Translations under genes and position numbers: made by a program
NCBI GenBank assembly: GCA_002420005.1
Contig: DIHE01000130.1
Location: forward strand, 967-37,644
Reading direction: 5' to 3'
DNA length: 36,678 nt
Source: Holophagales bacterium UBA5704
GTDB taxonomy: Bacteria; Acidobacteriota; Thermoanaerobaculia; Multivoradales; UBA5704
The notes under the pieces: model-generated
What the model was told of the DNA's origin: nothing
The model's input: only the letters and a program-made list of their open reading frames with translations
Databases searched by the model: none
Part shown: one piece after another, positions 30,695-36,678 of the stretch
Layout: each line of letters starts with the position of its first letter
Position numbering within the stretch: the first letter of the stretch is position 1

Positions 30695-31870
30695 ATGACC
30701 GAACACTACAAGATCGTCATCGCCGGATCCGGCGGCATCGGCTGGGCCGCCGGCTTGATCCTGCGCGAGCTCGGGGACTTCACCTGCGACCTGTTCCTGG
30801 GTGACATGGACCTCGAAAAGGCCCACTTGGAGGCCGACCGCATCGAAGGCGGCTCGGAACGAACCGGCCGGGTCGAAGCCTTCCTGCTCCCGCAAGAGGG
30901 AACGAGCGCCGAGCTCGTGCGCATCCTCCAGGGCGCCCACATCCTGCTCGATTGCCTGCCCGGCGGGGAGGCTCCGCGCATGGCCCGGCTCGCCCGCGAG
31001 CACCGGCTCCATTACGTCAACCTGACCGAGTACGTGGCCGAGACCCGCCAGATCGAAGAGATCGCCCACGGCGCGGATCGCGGCTTCCTGCTGCAGACCG
31101 GCCTCGCCCCCGGCGTCATCAACGTGCTGGCGCACCACCTGTTCCAGGCGTTCTGCCACCGCCACGACGTGGAGAAGGTCGACCGGATCTCCATGCGGGT
31201 CGGCGCCCTCACACCCACCGCGGAAGCTCCACACTTCTATGGCTTCACCTGGAGCACCATCGGCGTGGCCACCGAGTACGTCCAACCCTCCGTCGTGGTG
31301 CGGGGCCGCCGGACCCTCTCCGTCCCCTCTCTGGGAGACGTCAAGCCCCTGCTCATCCGCGGCGTGCTCTACGAGGAGGCCTTCACGTCCGGCGGCGCGG
31401 CCAACCTCCCCGACGCCCTCGCCGGCCGGGTGGAGAACCTGGACTACAAGACCCTGCGCTACCCCGGCCACTATGCCTGGGCGCAGAAGGTCCTCGCCGA
31501 GGCTCCGGAGGGAGACGACCGGATCGAGTATCTGCACAACCGCATGCTGGCCGAGATCCCCCGTGTCGAGGACGACGACCGGGTGGTCATCTGGGCCGCC
31601 GTCGAAGGCCGGGGCCGCAAGAACGTCCTCCATCGCATGGAGTACTCGCAGGTCGTCCACCCCTGCATCGTCGGCCGCCACCGCCTCCAGGCCATCCAGT
31701 CCACCACCGCCGGCGGCCTCGCCGAGTCCGCCCGCCTGCTGCTCAAGACCGGCCGCACCGGCGTGGTCCACCAGACCGACATCCCCACCCAGGCCTTCCT
31801 CCTCGACGGCCCCTTCGTGCGCCGCCTCTACGAGCTCGACGTCGAAAACCTCAAGGCCATCGCCCGCTGA
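30695..31870 (+). CDS. Saccharopine dehydrogenase-like oxidoreductase
   Basis: 391 residues from ATG 30695 (an ATG nine bases upstream is less likely). A Rossmann NAD(P) site opens the protein (KIVIAGSGGIGWAAGLILRE, GxGGxG at 11-16). The middle has LLDCLPGGEAPRMARLA, LTEYVAETRQIEEIA and LLQTGLAPGVINVLAHHLF, and the late motif NLDYKTLRYPGHY matches the TLRYPGH-type segment of saccharopine reductase/LYS9-like proteins. The family includes saccharopine dehydrogenase (glutamate-forming) and related enzymes acting on amino-acid conjugates. With an ALDH7 aminoadipate-semialdehyde dehydrogenase 2.3 kb away, lysine breakdown through saccharopine is a reasonable reading, but no lysine-ketoglutarate reductase is present and the substrate is not proven. 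Confidence 0.8.
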   Translation: MTEHYKIVIAGSGGIGWAAGLILRELGDFTCDLFLGDMDLEKAHLEADRIEGGSERTGRVEAFLLPQEGTSAELVRILQGAHILLDCLPGGEAPRMARLAREHRLHYVNLTEYVAETRQIEEIAHGADRGFLLQTGLAPGVINVLAHHLFQAFCHRHDVEKVDRISMRVGALTPTAEAPHFYGFTWSTIGVATEYVQPSVVVRGRRTLSVPSLGDVKPLLIRGVLYEEAFTSGGAANLPDALAGRVENLDYKTLRYPGHYAWAQKVLAEAPEGDDRIEYLHNRMLAEIPRVEDDDRVVIWAAVEGRGRKNVLHRMEYSQVVHPCIVGRHRLQAIQSTTAGGLAESARLLLKTGRTGVVHQTDIPTQAFLLDGPFVRRLYELDVENLKAIAR

Positions 31871-32204
31871 TCCGGACGGTCCCTAGCACAGTCCAGACCC
31901 CTTTCACAACCCTTTTTCAGCCCGAAAAACTTGCGCCTGACGCACGCCTCTCCGGTCTGTGGAAAAATCCACAGGCCGAGGGCGGCGTGCGCCGTGCAAA
32001 ACGCTCTTCCCCCCTCGGCACCCTTTTTTCAAAGCACTGATTCCAAATGGTTTGCCCGAACTGCACAGAGAATTGGGCAAAGTGGACCAAAGTGCGGTCA
32101 CACCGAGTTTTCCAAGCTGTCACGGGGGTCTTTCCCGCAGGGTTTTCCACAGGGGTTGTGGAGATTGGCCGGCCTCCCCGGGCTACGCCCGAAGGATGAA
32201 CGGT
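31871..32204. other. Convergent intergenic region with a long hairpin and TTTTCCACA motifs
   Basis: No coding sequence between two convergent genes. Positions 31942-31990 form an extended hairpin: outer arms GCACGCC (31942-31948) and GGCGTGC (31984-31990), inner arms CGGTCTGTGGA (31953-31963) and TCCACAGGCCG (31968-31978), loop AAAA, with a small internal bulge. A second hairpin CCACA/TGTGG lies at 32147-32161. DnaA-box-like strings occur: TGTGGAAAA (31958-31966), AAATCCACA (31965-31973) and TTTTCCACA (32143-32151). The region probably terminates both genes; a role as a DnaA-binding or small-RNA locus is possible. It is less GC-rich than its surroundings. Confidence 0.45.
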
Positions 32205-34106
32205 TTACGGCTTCTGGAGCCGTGCGAGGGGGTCACCGGCCAAGGGAACGACCGGCCATTCGGCCGGCCAGGGACGGCGGCGGAAGACGAAGAGGGAGAC
32301 CGAGGACGCCGGATCGGTGTCCAGCTCGAGGGCCAGCCAGTGGCGCTCGCCGGTCCAGCCGCCGGCCGCCGGGACGGCGTCGAGGAAGGCGAGGACCCAG
32401 GCCGGATCGAGCCCGGGCCGGCGGCGGATCTCGCCGAGAGCCCGGGTCCACAGCTCCGGCTGCCGCGCCCAGAAAGGGGCCGCGGCGAGGCGGGGCTCGG
32501 CGATCAGGGCGTCGGCGGCCCGGTGCACCGCCTCCGGCGCCCCAGGGTCGTTGCGCAGCGTGAACCACACCGGAAACGGGCTCAGGGGATCGAGCGCGCC
32601 CGCGGTCGCCAACGCCTGCGGCGCCCAAGGGGTGCCCGCGCTCTGGCCCAGGATGCCGGCGACGGTCCACAGTGCACCCACCCCCTGGCCCGCCTGGGCA
32701 CCCTGCCGGGCCAGCTCGGCGGCACGCCGCCTCTCCTCCCGGCCGGTCCCCGCGAGCAGCGCCAGGCGCGTCCGGTAGAGCGGGAAGGCCGGATCGAGCC
32801 AGAGAGCCCGCTCCAGCCGTTCCCGGGCGAGCTCGCGCCGGCCCTCCTGCTCCGCGGCGAGAGCCCGCTCGTACAGGCCCTGGGCGGCCCACAGCGGGGT
32901 GAGCGCGAGAAGGGCGAGAGCTGCGTACAGGCGTACCGGCACCGTTCCGCCACCAGGCTCCGGCTCGCCCGGTCCACCCGCTGCGAGAGCCGCTCCCAGC
33001 GCCACCGCCAGGGCCACCGGTAAGGCGGCGACCGTCACGGCGGCGGTCCCGAGAAGAGCCACCCCCACCCCGGCACAGCCGGCCAGCGCCGCGCGCAGCA
33101 GAGCCGGATCGGCGGCGGCCCCGCGCAGCTCGCCCAGGCGGCGCACCGCGAACCACCCGGCCAGGCCGAGCGCCAGCAGAAGCCCCGGAGCCCCCAGCTC
33201 GTAAGCGAGCTGGAGGGGAGCCGCGTGCAGCTCCCCCACCGCCTCGCCCCACGGATGCACGCCGCGCACCGGCGCGAGGAAGCGCGCCGCCGTCCACGCC
33301 GCCGCACCCGGCCCCTGCCCGAGCAGGGGCCGGTCGAGGAAGCCGGCCAGTCCCGCCTGCCAGTACGCCACCCGCGCCCGGGCGGAGTTGTCCTCCCCTT
33401 GGACGATCGCGACGACGCGGGGGGCCTGGAGGGCGGCGAGCAGCACGAGAAGGAGCGCGAGACCGAGCAGGACCTTGCGGCGCAGGGAGGCCCTCCACCA
33501 CCAGAGGACCTCCACCCCCAGGCCCGCCACCCCCAGCAGGGAGCGGGTGGCCAGGAGGGCACAGGCGGCCAGGAGGCCGGCTCCCCCACCCAGCCAACGC
33601 CACGGCCCTTCCTCGCGCGCCGGGAGAAGGGCCAAAGGCAACAGGGAGACCAGCCAGAGGGCGAGCAGGTTGTGGTGGCCGAGGGGTATGGCGGCGCGCG
33701 GCGCCTGCCGGAGAGTGAGGTCGAGCAGCGCCCAGAGAGCCACCGCCGCCACCGTCGCAGACACGGCGCGAAGCCCCACCCGGCGGGTCGCCTCGTCGCG
33801 CCAGCAGCGCGCCACGGCCCCCGGAAGACCGAGAACCGCCGGCAGCAGAAGGAGCCCCACCAGCCCGGCCCGCGGCACCGGGGAGACGGCGGCGCTCAGC
33901 ACCGCGACGGCCAGCAGAGCCGGCGGCAGCCAACGGCCGAGCCGCCCGAGCCGCAGCGGATCGCGCCAGGGCGTCCCGCGCCAGGCCACGAGGCCCAGGA
34001 GCGCGAGGGCCAGGGTCACACTCCCGGCGGCCGTCGCCCCCCCGGCCAGCGTGCCGCACCACGCCGCCGACAGAGCGAGAAGCAGGGCAGGGGCGAAGCG
34101 CGCCAT
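32205..34106 (-). CDS. O-antigen ligase-like (WaaL/Wzy) membrane protein with TPR-like tail
   Basis: 633 residues. About ten hydrophobic helices cover residues 5-430 (PALLLALSAAWCGTLAGG, WLPPALLAVAVLSAAV, NLLALWLVSLLPLALL, KVLLGLALLLVLLAALQA, PALLRAALAGCAGVGVALL). The large periplasmic loop holds RVAYWQAGLAGFLDRPLLGQ, GPGAAAW, and then VGELHAAPLQLAYELGAPGL, matching the family's 'LLGxGPG' and 'H-x-x-x-L-x-x-x-x-E-x-G-x-x-G-L' features. The last ~190 residues are helical repeats (ALAAEQEGRRELARERLERA) like the TPR tails of some Wzy/WaaL proteins. It likely ligates or polymerises glycans on a lipid carrier. It is divergent from the ALDH gene across 61 bp. No other glycan genes are nearby. Confidence 0.8.
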   Translation of the reverse strand: MARFAPALLLALSAAWCGTLAGGATAAGSVTLALALLGLVAWRGTPWRDPLRLGRLGRWLPPALLAVAVLSAAVSPVPRAGLVGLLLLPAVLGLPGAVARCWRDEATRRVGLRAVSATVAAVALWALLDLTLRQAPRAAIPLGHHNLLALWLVSLLPLALLPAREEGPWRWLGGGAGLLAACALLATRSLLGVAGLGVEVLWWWRASLRRKVLLGLALLLVLLAALQAPRVVAIVQGEDNSARARVAYWQAGLAGFLDRPLLGQGPGAAAWTAARFLAPVRGVHPWGEAVGELHAAPLQLAYELGAPGLLLALGLAGWFAVRRLGELRGAAADPALLRAALAGCAGVGVALLGTAAVTVAALPVALAVALGAALAAGGPGEPEPGGGTVPVRLYAALALLALTPLWAAQGLYERALAAEQEGRRELARERLERALWLDPAFPLYRTRLALLAGTGREERRRAAELARQGAQAGQGVGALWTVAGILGQSAGTPWAPQALATAGALDPLSPFPVWFTLRNDPGAPEAVHRAADALIAEPRLAAAPFWARQPELWTRALGEIRRRPGLDPAWVLAFLDAVPAAGGWTGERHWLALELDTDPASSVSLFVFRRRPWPAEWPVVPLAGDPLARLQKP

Positions 34107-34167
34107 CCATCTACGATATGCTTGTTCCTCCCCTCCAAGGGGACCCCATCACCAGGAGATCCCGATC

Positions 34168-35709
34168 ATGACCGTCGATACCCTCAGCAACGTCTCCCAC
34201 CTCCTCGCCTCCCTCGGCCTGGAGGCTGACAACCCCGGCGCCTTCGCCGGCACCTGGATTCCGACCCATGGCGAGCGCGTCGTCTCGCTCAACCCGGCGA
34301 CCGGCGAGCCGATCGCCGCCGTCCACATGGCCAGCGTCGACGACTACGAGCGGGTGGCCGCGGTCTCCCTCGACGCCTTCCGCGAATGGCAGACCTGGCC
34401 CGCCCCGAAGCGCGGCGAGGTCGTCCGCCAGCTCGGCGAAGAGCTGCGGCGCCACAAGGCCGAGCTCGGCCATCTGGTCAGCCTGGAGGTCGGCAAGATC
34501 ACCTCCGAAGGGTTGGGCGAGGTGCAGGAGATGATCGACATGGCGGACCTCGCGGTCGGCATGTCGCGCCAGCTCTACGGCCTCTCCATGCACTCCGAGC
34601 GCCCGCAGCACCGGATGTACGAGCAGTGGCATCCGCTGGGACCGATCGGCGTGATCACCGCCTTCAACTTCCCGGTCGCCGTGTGGGCCTGGAACGCCAT
34701 GGTGGCCGCCGTCTGCGGCGACTCGGTCATCTGGAAGCCGTCGCACCAGGCGCCGCTCACCGCCCTCGCGGTGACCCGCATCGCCGACCGGGTGCTCAAG
34801 GCGAACAACGCGCCGCCGATCTTCAACCTCGCCTTCGGCGGCCGCGCCGGCGTCGGCGAGCGGATGGTCGCCGACCGCCGCCTGCCGCTCATCTCCGCCA
34901 CCGGCTCGGTGCGCATGGGCCGCGAGATCGGCAAGGTCCTCGCCGACCGCCTCGGCCGCGGGCTCATGGAGCTCGGCGGCAACAACGGCATCCTGGTGAC
35001 CGACGACGCCGACCTGGACCTGGCGCTCCGCGCCGTCCTCTTCGCCGCCGTGGGCACCGCCGGCCAGCGCTGCACCACCACCCGCCGCCTCTTCCTGCAG
35101 AAGGGCATCGCCGCGGAGATGAAGCGTCGCCTGGTCGACGCCTACAAGTCGATCCGCGTCGGCGATCCGCTGGAGCCGGGCACCCTGATGGGACCGTTGA
35201 TCGACGAGACCGCGGTGACCAACATGCTGAAGGCGATCGACACCGCGCAAGCCGAAGGCGGCAAGGTCCTGGCCGGCGGCAAGCGCATCGACCGTCCCGG
35301 CTTCTTCGTCGAGCCGACCCTGATCGAGGCGACGGTCCACATGCCGATCACCTGCGAGGAGACCTTCGCGCCGATCCTCTACGTCTTCGAGTTCGAGGAT
35401 CTGGACGAGGCGATCCGCATGCACAACAGCGTGCCGCAGGGTCTCTCCTCGGCCATCTTCACCCTGAACATGCGCAGCGCCGAGCGCTTCCTCGCCGCCA
35501 CCGGCAGCGACTGCGGCATCGCCAACGTCAACATCGGCACCTCGGGAGCCGAGATCGGCGGCGCCTTCGGCGGCGAGAAGGAGACCGGAGGAGGCCGCGA
35601 AGCCGGCTCCGACTCCTGGAAGATCTACATGCGCCGCCAGACCTGCACCCTCAACTGGGGCACCAGCCTGCCCCTCGCCCAGGGCGTGGAGTTCAAGGTC
35701 GGGGAGTAG
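34168..35709 (+). CDS. amaB: L-aminoadipate-semialdehyde dehydrogenase (ALDH7 family)
   Basis: 513 residues from ATG 34168 with AGGAGAT upstream. The catalytic pair is canonical: Glu268 in LMELGGNNG and Cys302 in GTAGQRCTTTRR; the NAD-binding PLGPIGVITAFNFPVAVWAW segment starts near 156. The C-terminal GGEKETGGGREAGSDSWK and YMRRQTCTLNWG, followed by LPLAQGV, is the family signature that separates ALDH7/antiquitin-type enzymes from other aldehyde dehydrogenases. These oxidise alpha-aminoadipate semialdehyde to aminoadipate in lysine degradation, and also betaine or lipid aldehydes. The gene name is the usual bacterial one and is used here by family, not by proof of pathway. It ends ahead of a strong palindromic terminator. 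Confidence 0.9.
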   Translation: MTVDTLSNVSHLLASLGLEADNPGAFAGTWIPTHGERVVSLNPATGEPIAAVHMASVDDYERVAAVSLDAFREWQTWPAPKRGEVVRQLGEELRRHKAELGHLVSLEVGKITSEGLGEVQEMIDMADLAVGMSRQLYGLSMHSERPQHRMYEQWHPLGPIGVITAFNFPVAVWAWNAMVAAVCGDSVIWKPSHQAPLTALAVTRIADRVLKANNAPPIFNLAFGGRAGVGERMVADRRLPLISATGSVRMGREIGKVLADRLGRGLMELGGNNGILVTDDADLDLALRAVLFAAVGTAGQRCTTTRRLFLQKGIAAEMKRRLVDAYKSIRVGDPLEPGTLMGPLIDETAVTNMLKAIDTAQAEGGKVLAGGKRIDRPGFFVEPTLIEATVHMPITCEETFAPILYVFEFEDLDEAIRMHNSVPQGLSSAIFTLNMRSAERFLAATGSDCGIANVNIGTSGAEIGGAFGGEKETGGGREAGSDSWKIYMRRQTCTLNWGTSLPLAQGVEFKVGE

Positions 35710-35717
35710 GCGCTGCT

Positions 35718-35751
35718 CGGACGGATCCGCCAGATCCGACGGATCCGTCCG
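35718..35751. terminator. Bidirectional terminator-like palindrome
   Basis: A perfect 12-bp inverted repeat, CGGACGGATCCG (35718-35729) and CGGATCCGTCCG (35740-35751), with a 10-base loop, sits between the convergent ALDH and lipid-kinase stops. No U-tract on either strand, so folding is certain but factor-independent termination is not. Confidence 0.65.
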
Positions 35752-35756
35752 ATGTC

Positions 35757-36677
35757 CTACCCCGCCACCGCCAACCCACCCGCCATCATCTCCAACACGA
35801 TCGTCTCGTTCGCCGGCACCGTGCGGAGAAATTCTCCTCCCCCATAGAGGTCCAGCGTGCGGTCGAAGGTGATCTCGGCGCGGCGGGTGGTTTCCAGGAG
35901 GAGCTCCGGGTGGCCGACGTGGTCGCCTTTGTAGACTTTGGGGAAGACGGAGAGGAAGGTGGCGCGGGAGACCTTCTTGAGGATCACCAGGTCCATCCGG
36001 CCGTCGTCGATGCGGGCGGCGGGGGCGATGCGCATGCCGCCTCCGTAGCTCGGGAGGTTCGCCGCGTCGACGAACATCACGGGGCCGTCGAAGGTGCCGC
36101 CGTCCCAGGCGATCCGGGCCTGCGGCGGCTGGAAGCCCACCAGGGTGCGCAGCGCCGCCCAGGGATAGATCCAGCGCCCGCGGAAGCGTTGCACCTGGTT
36201 CGCGCGGTGGGTGACCTCCGAGTCGAAGCCGGCTCCCGCGTAGCCGATGCAGACCGCCTCCCCGGCGCGGATCAGGTCGATGCGGCGCACCGGGGCGGTC
36301 AGCGCGTGGCGGACGGCTTCGTCCAGCCCGCGCGGAGTCCCCAGCGCCAACGCGAGGTCGTTGCCGGTGCCGCGAGGGATCACGCCCAGGGCGGTCGCGG
36401 TGCCGGCGAGCCCCTGGGCGGCCTGGTGCATGGTGCCGTCGCCTCCCAACACCAGGAGGCGCTCGATGCCGTCCTCCGCGGCACGGCGCGCCTGCTCGGC
36501 CAGGTCTTCGACCCGGCGGGTGACCACCAGCCCCCCTTGGTGGTGGGCCGCCAGCAGGCGCACCCGGTCCACAGCCGCCCGGGCGGCTCCGTTGCCCGCT
36601 CCCGGGTTGACCAGAAAGCGGATGGAGGGGGTCTCGCGGTCGCTCAGAATGCCTCGCAGTCTACCCCACCCGCCCAC
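35757..36677 (-). CDS. Diacylglycerol kinase-family lipid kinase (start at or beyond window edge)
   Basis: About 290-306 residues in the window. IRFLVNPGAGNGAAR is the conserved N-terminal strand-loop, LLVLGGDGTMHQAAQGL carries the GGDGT nucleotide motif, and GVIPRGTGNDLALALGTP completes the DAGK catalytic domain; GYAGAGFDSEVTHRA and PSYGGGMRIAPAARIDDGRM belong to the C-terminal domain. The family (DgkB/YegS-like) phosphorylates diacylglycerol or related lipids at the membrane face. GTG 36677 is the first start visible, only one base from the window end, so the true start may lie outside. The protein ends LEMMAGGLAVAG. Confidence 0.85.
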   Translation of the reverse strand: MGGWGRLRGILSDRETPSIRFLVNPGAGNGAARAAVDRVRLLAAHHQGGLVVTRRVEDLAEQARRAAEDGIERLLVLGGDGTMHQAAQGLAGTATALGVIPRGTGNDLALALGTPRGLDEAVRHALTAPVRRIDLIRAGEAVCIGYAGAGFDSEVTHRANQVQRFRGRWIYPWAALRTLVGFQPPQARIAWDGGTFDGPVMFVDAANLPSYGGGMRIAPAARIDDGRMDLVILKKVSRATFLSVFPKVYKGDHVGHPELLLETTRRAEITFDRTLDLYGGGEFLRTVPANETIVLEMMAGGLAVAG

Positions 36678-36678
36678 C

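Noticed and set aside
31871..32204. Calling this segment the replication origin
   Set aside because: Only three imperfect DnaA-like boxes and no dnaA, dnaN or AT-rich unwinding tract; kept as a lead only.
1..36678. CRISPR arrays, tRNA/rRNA genes and insertion sequences
   Set aside because: No regularly spaced repeats, no cloverleaf-like genes and no transposase-like protein were seen by eye; a tRNA could still be missed without a covariance search.

Overview
The window is high-GC, gene-dense DNA from a Gram-negative-type bacterium. An outer-membrane barrel, an NrfD respiratory module, a MoxR/Bat operon, a WaaL-like ligase and many exported proteins with signal peptides support this. The mix of a SARP/BTAD regulator, a lasso-leader peptide and SdrD-like repeat proteins fits Acidobacteriota (perhaps Thermoanaerobaculia) or a relative. 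That placement is inference; no rRNA or other phylogenetic marker was read.

Left part (1-8640), the accessory region. A truncated SdrD-repeat secreted protein is followed by a lasso-type RiPP neighbourhood. It holds a precursor with a textbook lasso leader motif (3249-3446), a phosphoribosyltransferase-PqqD (RRE) fusion overlapping the precursor (2030-3271), a small conserved-looking protein, a SARP/BTAD-ATPase regulator (3906-6365), a PAPS sulfotransferase (6229-7113), a lasso B2 leader peptidase (7177-7653) and an HPr-kinase-like peptide kinase (7681-8640). No asparagine-synthetase-like cyclase lies in the window. The set is either an incomplete or dispersed lasso locus, or a variant RiPP pathway with unusual tailoring enzymes. 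This is the most novel part of the window.

Middle (8706-20626). A beta-barrel protein and a CorC/CNNM-CBS protein come first, then a visibly AT-richer secreted beta-propeller-like protein. Next is a four-gene minus-strand respiratory operon: two GcvH-like proteins that both lack the lipoyl lysine, a four-cluster ferredoxin, and an NrfD membrane protein fused to a triheme tail. After it come a repeat-rich intergenic segment, ftsK, a small secreted protein and a probable Uma2 remnant.

Right part (20627-36677), mostly housekeeping. ksgA is divergent from a seven-gene moxR-DUF58-bat operon preceded by a sigma-54-like promoter. A palindromic repeat is built into the signal-peptide-coding ends of two of the operon's genes. 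Then come a GAF-GGDEF protein, a saccharopine dehydrogenase-like enzyme, an O-antigen-ligase-like membrane protein, an ALDH7 (aminoadipate-semialdehyde) dehydrogenase and a diacylglycerol-kinase-like lipid kinase that runs to the window edge. I saw no tRNA, rRNA, CRISPR or insertion sequence.
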